Positions 7,643 to 15,473 are shown, numbered from the stretch's first letter. The stretch: 22,701 nt of DNA from CAKQOE01 sp963627215 (GCA_963627215.1 CAVGAH010000027.1:1-22701), one strand, 5' to 3'. Translations and numbers: made by a program. The notes: generated by a model from the letters alone, not told the origin.

Positions 7643-9475
7643 CTATTCTATATTCTTTTTACCACGGCTCCATGTTATCGGAAGAAGTACCGTTATCGAT
7701 GTACCTTCGCCTTCGACGCTTTCTGCGCTTATGGTTCCGCGGTGAGCTTCTACTATGTTTTTTGCTATGGAAAGTCCGAGTCCCGTTCCGCCCATCGCTC
7801 TTGACCTTGCTTTGTCTACTCGATAGAAGCGTTCAAATATGCGGCCGAGTTCTTCCTGATTTATACCGATGCCTGTATCAGAAATAACTATGCGCGCTGC
7901 GCTGCCTTCAAGACCTGAGGTTATAGTTATTTTTCCGCCCTCCGGTGTATATTTTATCGAATTAGTTAATATATTAAGTATCACCTGCTGTATGCGGTCT
8001 ATATCGACAAAGACGTTAAGCGGCTCGTTCTCGTTTATGCTGCACTCTACTGTCTGCTCTTTTGCCTGTGCCGTCAGCATTATTTTCTGGGCGCACTTTA
8101 CGAGCAGCTTATTCATATCTACTTCCTGACGGTTCAGCTTTTCACGGTTGTTGTCAAGACGCGACAGCTGCAGCAGATCCTTTACGAGGTGTGTCATGCG
8201 CTCTGCTTCTTCATCTATTACTGTCAGGAAGTTCTGACGCATATCCGGGTCTTCTACTGCTCCGTCGAGAAGTGTTTCGGTATAGCTCTTTATGGTAGTT
8301 ATCGGTGTACGCAGCTCATGAGATACGTTTGCGACAAAGTCCTTCTGCATCTGGTCGAGCTTCTGCTGCTCGGTTATATCCTGAAGCAGCATTATTACGC
8401 CGATATCATTTTCATCATCGTCCATAAAGCGGGCATATCTTATTGAGATTATCTTTCCCTGGTATCCGGCTATTTCGCTTATGACATCGCGTGATATGAC
8501 CTTCTTTATACCGTCTGTTATATCCTTTTTTCCGAATCTTTTCAGTATTCCGCTAAGGTCAAGTCCGCTGCTCATCTCTTCATCGCTGATGCTGAGCAGC
8601 GCCTTTGCGGCCGGGTTTATATGTATTATATCCCCATTAAGGTCGAGAGCTATGAGTCCGTCCACCATGTATCTCAGTATAGTTTCCAGCTTGCTCTTTT
8701 CATTTATAGTCTCGGTTATTTTATTGTCCAGCTCCTGCCTCAGCATGTTGAACATTTCTGCAAGACGGCCTATCTCATCGTCAGACCTGACATCTATCTG
8801 CTGTGAGAAGTCGCCTGACGCCATGCGTTCAGCTTTTTCTGTAAGGTCGTTTATCGGGTCTGTGATGCTGTTCGTTATGAAGAATGATATCAGCACGGAT
8901 ATCAGCACTGCTATCGCCATTGCCTGTATAAATATCATGCGAGCTTCCTGCATTGTAGAATATACGCTTGAAAGATCCGCACGTATATAGAGGACGCCGC
9001 TTACAGTGCCGTCTGCACCTTTTATCGATTCTGCAGTATTCATTACAGGGATGTCATTTGAAAGAGTCTCCCTGCTTTCTGCATTACTTCCCTCAAGGGC
9101 GCTGACAACGACATTTTCATCAAGTATGCCTATGGCTGACTTATCGACTACAGCCGTGTTGTCAGCAGCTACTATGGATAAAGTATTGTCTACGATATAT
9201 ATCTCGTAATCATTTCCAAGCTTCCATTCGTCTATTATCGCCTGAATATTTGCCTTGCCGCTCGCAAGCGACGTATACGCCTCAAACGGTATAGAGTTCA
9301 TTACCATTTCTGCCGTTTTCTGGCTTTTAGTCTGTATGGAGTCGAGCTGATACGACTCAAGCTTGTTCGTGATAAAAACGCCTGATATCGTCATCGCAAT
9401 GAATACGATTATCAGATACGTTACGATTATTCTCCATTTTATGCTGTTTTTAGATCTGTTTAAAACAAGTGACAT
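7643..9475 (-). CDS. walK: Sensor histidine kinase WalK (VicK/YycG)
   Basis: 610 residues. Membrane-bound kinase that senses wall and lipid II status and phosphorylates WalR. Order: membrane segment 16-37; extracellular domain about 40-178; second membrane segment about 181-203; HAMP about 202-255 (ITDPINDLTEKAERMASGD); PAS about 262-370 (MVDGLIALDLNGDIIHINPAA); HisKA with H-box SHELRTP, His386; and ATPase core with N-box at about 501-510 (NILTNSIKYT), DTGIGI 533-538 and GGTGLGL 562-568. AGGAGG precedes ATG 9475, 23 bases after walR. Full-length with all catalytic residues. Unlike in Bacillus, no walH, walI or walJ follows: a terminator comes 30 bases past the stop. A PhoR-type kinase is the main alternative. 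Confidence 0.93.
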   Translation of the reverse strand: MSLVLNRSKNSIKWRIIVTYLIIVFIAMTISGVFITNKLESYQLDSIQTKSQKTAEMVMNSIPFEAYTSLASGKANIQAIIDEWKLGNDYEIYIVDNTLSIVAADNTAVVDKSAIGILDENVVVSALEGSNAESRETLSNDIPVMNTAESIKGADGTVSGVLYIRADLSSVYSTMQEARMIFIQAMAIAVLISVLISFFITNSITDPINDLTEKAERMASGDFSQQIDVRSDDEIGRLAEMFNMLRQELDNKITETINEKSKLETILRYMVDGLIALDLNGDIIHINPAAKALLSISDEEMSSGLDLSGILKRFGKKDITDGIKKVISRDVISEIAGYQGKIISIRYARFMDDDENDIGVIMLLQDITEQQKLDQMQKDFVANVSHELRTPITTIKSYTETLLDGAVEDPDMRQNFLTVIDEEAERMTHLVKDLLQLSRLDNNREKLNRQEVDMNKLLVKCAQKIMLTAQAKEQTVECSINENEPLNVFVDIDRIQQVILNILTNSIKYTPEGGKITITSGLEGSAARIVISDTGIGINQEELGRIFERFYRVDKARSRAMGGTGLGLSIAKNIVEAHRGTISAESVEGEGTSITVLLPITWSRGKKNIE

Positions 9476-9498
9476 GTCTCCTCCTGAGCTGAAGCGAT

Positions 9499-10212
9499 TT
9501 ACGCTCTGTGGAAGTAATATCCTATGCCTCGTTTAGTCATTATATACTTAGGATTGCTTGAATCATCCTCTACCTTTTCTCTAAGGCGGCGGACTGTAAC
9601 ATCAACAGTACGTATGTCACCGTAATATTCATAGCCCCATACCTCCTCAAGGAGCTGCTCTCTTGAGAATACCTTGTTTTCACGTTCCGCAAGATAACGC
9701 AGCAGCTCAAATTCGCGAAGCGTAAGCTCGAGGACTTCTCCATTCTTTCTTATCTCGTAACGGTTAAGGTCTATAGTAAGATTTCCGAAGTGCTTTACGT
9801 CAGGTGAAACAGTGTCTATATCAGGTCCGAGATTGAGTGATGCGCGGCGGATGTTTGCCTTTATCCTCGCAAGCAGCTCTCTCATTCCAAAAGGCTTTGT
9901 CATATAGTCATCTGCCCCAAGCTCGAGCCCGAGGACCTTATCGACTTCCTCTTCTTTTGCTGTAAGCATGATTATAGGAACTGTTATATTCAATTCACGG
10001 ACCTGTTTGCATACAGAGAAGCCGTCGAGCTTCGGCAGCATTACATCCAACAGTACTATATCAGGATCCACAAGCCTGATCTTCTTGACAGCTTCCTCTC
10101 CGTCAAACGCAGTCTCCACCTGAAATCCCTCTTTTTCAAGGTTGAATCTTATAATATCCGATATATTTTTCTCGTCTTCTACAACAAGTACTTTTTTCTT
10201 TGAATCATTCAT
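9499..10212 (-). CDS. walR: Response regulator WalR (VicR/YycF), OmpR family
   Basis: 237 residues. Receiver domain 6-120 with acidic pocket EDE at 12-14, phospho-acceptor Asp56 (VLLDVMLP), Thr83 (MLTA) and Lys105 (TKPFGMRELLARI). The winged-helix output domain at about 140-235 has LTLREFELLRYLAEREN, VFSREQLLEEVWGYEYYGD, RTVDVTVRRLREKVE and a C-terminal KRGIGYYF hairpin. WalR binds direct TGTWAH repeats and controls wall hydrolase genes. Start ATG 10212 has AAAGGGGG upstream. First gene of walRK, with its own promoter and a leader hairpin. Confidence 0.95.
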   Translation of the reverse strand: MNDSKKKVLVVEDEKNISDIIRFNLEKEGFQVETAFDGEEAVKKIRLVDPDIVLLDVMLPKLDGFSVCKQVRELNITVPIIMLTAKEEEVDKVLGLELGADDYMTKPFGMRELLARIKANIRRASLNLGPDIDTVSPDVKHFGNLTIDLNRYEIRKNGEVLELTLREFELLRYLAERENKVFSREQLLEEVWGYEYYGDIRTVDVTVRRLREKVEDDSSNPKYIMTKRGIGYYFHRA

Positions 10213-10241
10213 AGTATCCCCCTTTTACATCCTGACTCAGC

Positions 10242-10272
10242 CATATCAGGCACATATTGTTTCCCTGATATG
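10242..10272 (-). promoter_or_regulatory. Inverted repeat in the walR leader
   Basis: CATATCAGG (10242-10250) and CCTGATATG (10264-10272) are perfect 9-base arms around 13 bases. They lie between the putative promoter and the ribosome site, so in the mRNA they form a stem-loop about 30 bases before the start codon. No run of T follows on the minus strand, so it is not a plain terminator. It could be an operator or a leader structure. Confidence 0.55.
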
Positions 10273-10299
10273 CCTCCTTCAATGCATCTAACCGTTAAT

Positions 10300-10328
10300 A
10301 TTTTACCATAACTGCACCGGTTATTAAA
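10300..10328 (-). promoter_or_regulatory. Putative walR promoter
   Basis: Minus strand: -10 TAAAAT (10300-10305) preceded by TGG (extended -10), a 17-base spacer, and a weak -35 TTTAAT (10323-10328). The transcript would have a leader of about 80 bases containing the inverted repeat. Confidence 0.5.
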
Positions 10329-10414
10329 CATAAAATGTATACATGCGTATCCAACATCAGGAATTTATTCATACCTGCGGCTGCCCGGCAGCCGTTCGAA
10401 GCGACACCGTACCT

Positions 10415-10481
10415 GTAAAAACAAGAGCGCCGCAGCATCCTGAAATGTCTGCAACCAGACACATCCGGACACTGCAGCGCT
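10415..10481 (-). terminator. Long imperfect hairpin terminator after the M23 gene
   Basis: Arms 10426-10451 and 10456-10481, 26 bases each, pair with only two mismatches and about four G-U pairs around a 4-base loop. The minus strand then reads TCTTGTTTTT. This closes the dnaD-M23 operon about 50 bases after its stop. A separate GC-rich palindrome (CGGCTGCC and GGCAGCCG arms) sits at 10378-10394. The whole 10213-10528 space holds no gene. Confidence 0.75.
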
Positions 10482-10528
10482 GCAGCTATGCCTCAACCTT
10501 CAATTTTTTAGCTATTGCTTTCTGTAAA

Positions 10529-12520
10529 TTAATTTAAATAGCCTATAGGATTTACAGGTGAACCGTTTACACGTATCTCGAAGTGACAATGATTACCTGT
10601 ACTTCTGCCTGTGCTTCCCATCTTTGCTATTACCTGTCCCTGATATACTTTATCACCGACTGATACGCAGAGCTTGCTGTTATGACCGTAATACGTAACG
10701 TATCCGTTGCCGTGGTCTATCTTTATAAGATTACCGTAGCCACTGCTGTTGTATCCTGCATATACTACAGTACCGCCGTCTGAAGCAACGATATCAGAAC
10801 CATATGAACCGGCTATATCTATACCCTGATGCTGTCTGCCCCATCTGCGTCCGTAATTTGAAGAAAGTCTGCCGCTTGCAGGCTGTATGAAGTGGCCTGT
10901 AGCTACCCAGCTCGGTTTTTCTTTTGTACCCTGAAGTATTATCTCGTCAACTGCAGGAGTTGTTACAGTTTCCTGAATTATCTCTCTCGCAGATTCTTCT
11001 CCGTTTTCCTTTGTTACTCGTGCAACTACCTGCTTAACACCGTTAACGCCTTCAGTCTGTATCTTATATTCGCCTTCATAAAGAGCATCTGTCTTCTGAT
11101 AAACAGAAGTGTATGCTACAGCCTCATTGTAGACTTCTATTTCAGCAGTTAAAATGTTAAATACTTTACTCTTTCCGTTTTCATCAACAAAAAGATTTAT
11201 TGCGTCTTCGTAATCCTTAAAGTCAGATACCTTTGATGTTACAGGCTCTACAGTTACTTCGTCCTCAATAATTACATTATCAAGAGTTATTCCCTCGAGC
11301 TTTGTTACATCGCCTGAAGAAATATTGAGCTTTGAATAATCTATCGATGTCTTCTGATTAGCTGCTGTACCTGTAGCTACTTTAATGTCTTCGGCATTCT
11401 TATCAGCATTAGAAGAAGCAACAACGCCTGTCTTTTCATTTATGCTGTCGGCAAGTATTATGCTTCTCGCCGCTGCAGCATCTATTGCTGCTGTAGCAGC
11501 ACTTGATGCATCTGCATCGTCAGATATTTCGTCCATTATCTCATCTGAACCATTATCTGTATCTTTATAGTCTGAAGCTGACGCAGCAGCTTCTGTATCA
11601 ACGGCAGTTCCTTCTGAACCTGATGCAGGTATAGTCTGTGCTTCTGTGCAGTAGTTCTTTCTTACAGTCTCCATGATTTCAGAAGCTGTTTCTTCCGTAT
11701 CTACGAGAGCTACGACTTCGCCGTTTACTCTTATGGCATATCCGTTACCCTCGAGCTCATCGCTGTTTGCGAGCTTGCTTGCTACGTCTGCAGCTGAATC
11801 TATCGCAGCTGAGAAGCTGAATTCCTTTTCATATGTGATATCAACATCCGGTTCAGCGTTTACATCAACTTTTACGTTCATGTCCTCAGGTACAGTTTCC
11901 TTTACCTGCTCTGCTGCTGCTACGACTTCTGTCTTGTCCTTCACAGTACCTATTTCAGTACCGTGATAATAATAATTGTATACAGTTCCGGCATTAACTG
12001 TAGCACAGAACATCATAAAGCATCCTGTTACTGTAGCCATCGTTACAGTCCAGCGCTTTCTGTTCTCCATAAAATTTTCTATAACTGCATCTATATGAGC
12101 TTCCACTCTTTTTATGATACGATGCATTTTGAGCGACATCGTGTCGAAAAGCATTGCGCGTCTGTGTCTGTGGTTTTCAATGCCCTCGACAGCTCCGCTG
12201 AATCGGCCTTCCTTTAAATGGTCGATGACCTTTTCCGCATGATGCTCAAATTTTCTATCTACAGCAGCTATGCCGCAGACCTTGTGAAGTCCTCTCATTC
12301 TCAGCATGCCCTGATAAACTCTGCGTGCAACAAGATCTCCTACGAGGATGCCCGCAGAAACCATTTCACACACGTCCTGTCTGAAATCTTCCAGCTTATC
12401 ATCGCATGCAGCACTTATCTGATAGATCTTTTCCCCTGCCTGTGCTGCGTATTTTCTGAAAATATTCTTTATACTGTGCGTCGACTCTGCGACGTCGTTA
12501 TTACTTGCTTTGTTTTCCAT
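10529..12520 (-). CDS. Membrane-anchored M23 peptidase with G5 domain
   Basis: 663 residues from ATG 12520, with GGTGG 7 bases upstream (a TTG at 12562 would overlap this site and is less likely). Likely a peptidoglycan endopeptidase cutting stem or cross-link peptides. Order: cytoplasmic segment 1-155 rich in His, Arg and Lys; one membrane helix 157-177; extracellular region with a YAIRVNGEVVALVDTEETA module near 261; an acidic Ala/Asp/Ser linker 300-400; a second such module near 440; G5 domain about 467-532; and M23 domain 540-663. Zinc and catalytic residues are present: HQGID (His564, Asp568), YGH (His613) and HCH (His644, His646). It follows dnaD by 67 bases with no promoter or terminator between, so it is co-transcribed with a replication gene. 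The long cytoplasmic part is unusual for this class. Confidence 0.9.
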   Translation of the reverse strand: MENKASNNDVAESTHSIKNIFRKYAAQAGEKIYQISAACDDKLEDFRQDVCEMVSAGILVGDLVARRVYQGMLRMRGLHKVCGIAAVDRKFEHHAEKVIDHLKEGRFSGAVEGIENHRHRRAMLFDTMSLKMHRIIKRVEAHIDAVIENFMENRKRWTVTMATVTGCFMMFCATVNAGTVYNYYYHGTEIGTVKDKTEVVAAAEQVKETVPEDMNVKVDVNAEPDVDITYEKEFSFSAAIDSAADVASKLANSDELEGNGYAIRVNGEVVALVDTEETASEIMETVRKNYCTEAQTIPASGSEGTAVDTEAAASASDYKDTDNGSDEIMDEISDDADASSAATAAIDAAAARSIILADSINEKTGVVASSNADKNAEDIKVATGTAANQKTSIDYSKLNISSGDVTKLEGITLDNVIIEDEVTVEPVTSKVSDFKDYEDAINLFVDENGKSKVFNILTAEIEVYNEAVAYTSVYQKTDALYEGEYKIQTEGVNGVKQVVARVTKENGEESAREIIQETVTTPAVDEIILQGTKEKPSWVATGHFIQPASGRLSSNYGRRWGRQHQGIDIAGSYGSDIVASDGGTVVYAGYNSSGYGNLIKIDHGNGYVTYYGHNSKLCVSVGDKVYQGQVIAKMGSTGRSTGNHCHFEIRVNGSPVNPIGYLN

Positions 12521-12587
12521 CGTTTGCCACCTTTCCTGATTGTCAAGCAATCCACTACTCAACTGGTTCTTCTTCGATCTTACCCCC

Positions 12588-13874
12588 TTACACGAACTGT
12601 TTCAGTTTTTCGGAGAAACAGCTGCACCGTTCTCCGCTGTCTAATATGCCTGTGTCTCTGCAGTTTTTACACTCGTACTGCAATTCGAGATAATCGTAAG
12701 GGAAGCCGTTCTCCGTTAAAAGATATGCTTCCTCTTCTTCAAGATCCTTGATCCTCTGTTTCAGGGCATCTGCCGAAATGCCTCCTGATCTACCCCCGTT
12801 AAATGCTGCCCTTGAAAGATCCATGCTCGTTCTGCGCAGGTCGCTTTCAATTTCTTCGATCCGTGGGACCGAACTAAAGACTGCTTTTCTTCTGTCGTTT
12901 CTTATCGTTTCGTTTTTGCGTCTTATATCTTCGTAAAGTCTGTTCACAAGAGCGACAGCATTCTTTGCACCGACAGGCCCTGCCTTTGCCGGAGCTGACT
13001 GTTTCTTAGCGGCGTTGCCGCCATTCGCCTCTGTATACCAGTTTGTAAGTATACCGTTTAAATAATTGAAGTTCGGATTTCCTATGCCTGTAGTCCTATT
13101 GCACGCTTCAAGCACTTTTTCCATATCGAAGCCCATAACGTCAAACCATTTATCTATCATGGCCTGCTCTGCTTCTGTCGGATTTCTGTAGAACCCCAGT
13201 GCCTGCATTATGCGCTTGTACTGATTTCTGCGAAGATCTGTATCATCGAGATACTGCTTCGCGTCAGCCAATGTTTTAGCACCTGCTTTTATCCATTCGC
13301 GCACTACTGCTGATACATAAGGGAATCTGTTCTGACTTCTTTTTTCTGTGCAGTATTTATACGCGAACTTTACAAGCTCAGGCTCAAGTCCGTCTTCATA
13401 TATCCATGAAACAACTTCTTCAGGTTCTCTGCCTTCCATTAGACGCCCCGTTATATCCTCTATGAAAGTTATAACATCTCTGAGGATACTATCGTCCATC
13501 TCGGCAGTCATGCCGTTCGTATCGCTGCTGTCCTGCGCGTCAGCGCTTTCTTTTCCTGCTCCGTATAATCTTTCCTTAAGATTAAGGAATTCCACTGCAT
13601 AATGGAATTTATCGTGCGGGTCAAGATACAGCTTCCGTATAACGCCTTTTTCTTCCCAGTAGTTCCATGCTCTCAGAACATCTTCTTCTGTCATACCAAG
13701 ATGTCTGGCAATCAGGCTGTTTGACATTTCATCAGTGTCAGCATACATGAGCGCCGTCAGATAAACTTTTATAAAATCCCCGTTCGCGTCAACCATGTAT
13801 TCCGCGATGAAAAAGTTTTCTATCGGCGTATCTTTCAGATAAAGCTCTTTTATTCTTTCACGCTTGAAATTCAT
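12588..13874 (-). CDS. DnaD-like primosome protein fused to DnaI/DnaC N-terminal zinc domain
   Basis: 428 residues from ATG 13874, with an AGGGCGG site upstream; an ATG at 13889 lacks one. Residues 1-105 resemble the DnaD winged-helix domain (FIAEYMVDANGDFIKVYL, ARHLGMTEEDVLRAWNYW). Two DDBH2 (DnaB_2) helical repeats follow, about 130-205 and 215-280, the second with the NPNFNYLNGILTNW motif. After a linker, residues 305-428 look like the N-terminus of clostridial DnaC/DnaI loaders: a coiled coil, LLTENGFPYDYLE, and a zinc site with Cys402, Cys405, Cys417, Cys419 (CKNC and CSC). The protein then stops; the AAA+ domain that normally follows is absent here and from the rest of the window. Likely role: primosome assembly and contact with the DnaB helicase encoded about 1.7 kb upstream. 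First gene of an operon with the M23 peptidase. Confidence 0.85.
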   Translation of the reverse strand: MNFKRERIKELYLKDTPIENFFIAEYMVDANGDFIKVYLTALMYADTDEMSNSLIARHLGMTEEDVLRAWNYWEEKGVIRKLYLDPHDKFHYAVEFLNLKERLYGAGKESADAQDSSDTNGMTAEMDDSILRDVITFIEDITGRLMEGREPEEVVSWIYEDGLEPELVKFAYKYCTEKRSQNRFPYVSAVVREWIKAGAKTLADAKQYLDDTDLRRNQYKRIMQALGFYRNPTEAEQAMIDKWFDVMGFDMEKVLEACNRTTGIGNPNFNYLNGILTNWYTEANGGNAAKKQSAPAKAGPVGAKNAVALVNRLYEDIRRKNETIRNDRRKAVFSSVPRIEEIESDLRRTSMDLSRAAFNGGRSGGISADALKQRIKDLEEEEAYLLTENGFPYDYLELQYECKNCRDTGILDSGERCSCFSEKLKQFV

Positions 13875-13933
13875 ATCTACCGCCCTCATACGTCCGTTAT
13901 TTTAACATATTGTTTGTGTTGGTTGTGTGAAAT

Positions 13934-13962
13934 GTGACAATTTTGTTACACGAACCGTGACA
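13934..13962 (-). promoter_or_regulatory. WalR-box-like repeats upstream of the dnaD-M23 operon
   Basis: Minus strand: TGTAAC (13945-13950), 5 bases, TGTCAC (13934-13939); the WalR box is TGTWAH-N5-TGTWAH, so 11 of 12 defined positions fit. A further TGTCAC lies at 13957-13962, 6 bases upstream of the first half-site. WalR is encoded in the next operon and the second gene here is a wall peptidase, the typical kind of target. The match is by eye and the motif is short. Confidence 0.45.
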
Positions 13963-13970
13963 TTTTATGT

Positions 13971-13999
13971 ATTATATTCAAGTTTATTCAAATAAACTT
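13971..13999 (-). promoter_or_regulatory. Putative dnaD promoter with palindromic operator
   Basis: Minus strand TATAAT at 13971-13976. In place of a -35 box there is a perfect inverted repeat, AAGTTTATT (13980-13988) and AATAAACTT (13991-13999) around CA. A palindrome over the -35 position suggests a regulated promoter. The leader to ATG 13874 would be about 90 bases and contain the WalR-like repeats. Confidence 0.45.
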
Positions 14000-14010
14000 T
14001 CGTATACATA

Positions 14011-14050
14011 CTACATTTTGTGTATTTCAATATACCCATACAAAATATAG
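14011..14050. repeat. AT-rich imperfect inverted repeat
   Basis: CTACATTTTGTGTAT (14011-14025) against ATACAAAATATAG (14038-14050): all 13 bases of the right arm align with one mismatch, and the left arm has a 2-base insertion. It abuts the terminator hairpin on one side and the operator-like palindrome on the other. Confidence 0.5.
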
Positions 14051-14084
14051 GGACGATTTTTGCATCGTCCCTGTAATTTTTTTT
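14049..14084. terminator. Bidirectional terminator between purA and dnaD
   Basis: GGGACGAT (14050-14057) pairs with ATCGTCCC (14064-14071), extended by further A-T pairs. On the plus strand a run of eight T follows; on the minus strand the flank is TATATTTTG, a weaker T-rich tail. It ends the gdpP-rplI-dnaB-purA operon on the minus strand. The better T-run points the other way, although no plus-strand gene is visible upstream. Confidence 0.75.
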
Positions 14085-14100
14085 GTTATCCATTTAACAT

Positions 14101-14163
14101 GCCTGCTGCTTAAGGGCTGCAGGCTTTGTGAGCTCTGCTCACTCATGGGGCCGCCGGGCGGCC
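14101..14163 (-). other. Three consecutive stem-loops in the purA 3' region
   Basis: In order after the purA stop: GGCCGC/GCGGCC around CGG (14149-14163), GTGAGC/GCTCAC around TCT (14128-14142), and GCCTGC/GCAGGC around 12 bases (14101-14124). None has a T-run. With the terminator they make four stem-loops within about 115 bases of transcript. They could protect the mRNA 3' end or form a small RNA. The 13875-14189 space holds no coding frame I can support. Confidence 0.55.
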
Positions 14164-14189
14164 GCCGGGTTTGGGGCTCTAATTACTTA

Positions 14190-15473
14190 TTAGAATAATT
14201 CGCCGCGAACCATTGTCTGTTCTCTGTCAGGACCTACTGAGATGATCCTTACAGGAACGCCTGTGAAATCTTCGATCTCCTTTATGTATGCCTTTGCGTC
14301 CTCAGGGAGCTCTTCGTAGCTTCTGCAGCCTGTGATGTCTGTGTTCCAGCCCTTGAGTTCCTTGTAGACAGGTGTGCATTTTTCCTGAACGTCGAGTCTT
14401 GCAGGGAAGTCTGTCAGGATCTTGCCTTCATACTCGTAGCCTTCGCATACCTTTACAGTTTCGAACTGGTCGAGAACGTCAAGGAGCATGAGTGAGATAC
14501 CTGTGAGGCCGTTTACTCTTGCAGCGTACTTTATAACAACGAGGTCGAGCCATCCGCATCTTCTCGGGCGGCCTGTAGTTACACCGTATTCGTGACCTAT
14601 CTCTCTGATCTTATCGCCCGTTTCGTTATCTTCTTCTGTTACGAACGGACCTGCGCCTACTCTTGTAGTGTAAGCCTTTACAATTCCGATTATTTCCTCG
14701 ATGCTGCGCGGGCTGATGCCTGAGCCTGTAGTGAAGCCGCCTGAAACAGGGTGTGAGCTTGTTACGTATGGGTAAGTACCGAGATCGATATCGAGCATAG
14801 CGCCCTGAGCGCCTTCAAAGAGGACCTTCTTGCCGGAAGAGATCGCTTCGTTTACGAGAACGATAGTATCCTTGATGCGAGGTCTGAGCATGTCAGCGTA
14901 TTCGAGGAACTTTGTTATGATCTCTTCCTTGTTGAGAGGCTCGCCGCCGTATACCTTTGTAATAATGTCGTTCTTTCTGTCTATCTGAGCAGAAAGCTTT
15001 GTCCGGAATACTTCAAGGTCTTCCATATCGCACATGCGGATGCCTGTACGTTCCATCTTGTCCATGTAGCATGGACCTATGCCCTTGTTTGTAGTGCCGA
15101 CCTTTGAGCTGCCCTTTGAAGCTTCGCTGAGGCCGTCAAGTATCTTATGATAAGGGAATACGATGTGCGCTCTGTCGCTGATGAAAATGTTGTCAGTGTT
15201 GATGCCGTCAGCGTTGAGGTCTTCTATTTCCTTGATGAAGCCTTCAGGGTCGAAAACCACACCGTTTCCTATGATATTTACTGTAGTTGGGTTGAGAACG
15301 CCTGATGGTACAAGGTGGAGCGCGTACTTCTTGCCGTCGATAACTACAGAATGACCTGCGTTATTTCCGCCCTGCGCTCTGACTACCATGTCAGCTCTTG
15401 TTGCAAGATAATCGATGGCTTTTCCTTTGCCCTCGTCACCCCACTGTGTTCCTACGACTGCTAATGTTGACAT
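14190..15473 (-). CDS. purA: Adenylosuccinate synthetase
   Basis: 427 residues, family length. It joins IMP and aspartate with GTP to give adenylosuccinate, the first committed step to AMP. Visible: QWGDEGKGK (Asp13 and the phosphate loop, 10-18), GGNNAGHSVV with His41, FISDRAHIVFPYH, the IMP-loop region SKVGTTNKGIGPCYMDK, LFEGAQGAMLDIDLGTYPYVTSSHP, TTRVGAGPFVTE, TGRPRRCGWLD and the C-terminal ISVGPDREQT. AGGAGG precedes ATG 15473. It is the last gene after dnaB (103-base gap), the same order as in Bacillus. Confidence 0.99.
   Translation of the reverse strand: MSTLAVVGTQWGDEGKGKAIDYLATRADMVVRAQGGNNAGHSVVIDGKKYALHLVPSGVLNPTTVNIIGNGVVFDPEGFIKEIEDLNADGINTDNIFISDRAHIVFPYHKILDGLSEASKGSSKVGTTNKGIGPCYMDKMERTGIRMCDMEDLEVFRTKLSAQIDRKNDIITKVYGGEPLNKEEIITKFLEYADMLRPRIKDTIVLVNEAISSGKKVLFEGAQGAMLDIDLGTYPYVTSSHPVSGGFTTGSGISPRSIEEIIGIVKAYTTRVGAGPFVTEEDNETGDKIREIGHEYGVTTGRPRRCGWLDLVVIKYAARVNGLTGISLMLLDVLDQFETVKVCEGYEYEGKILTDFPARLDVQEKCTPVYKELKGWNTDITGCRSYEELPEDAKAYIKEIEDFTGVPVRIISVGPDREQTMVRGELF

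Noticed and set aside
12521..12600. Possible remnant of the DnaC AAA+ gene between the DnaD fusion and the M23 gene, in the shifted frame reading NQLSSGLLDNQERWQT
   Set aside because: The stretch is short and the likeness to loader sequences is weak; it also contains the M23 ribosome site. I cannot claim a frameshift from it.
13975..14100. Replication origin
   Set aside because: The repeats and replication genes are suggestive, but only one poor DnaA-box-like sequence (TTATCCATT near 14086) is visible and dnaA is not in the window.
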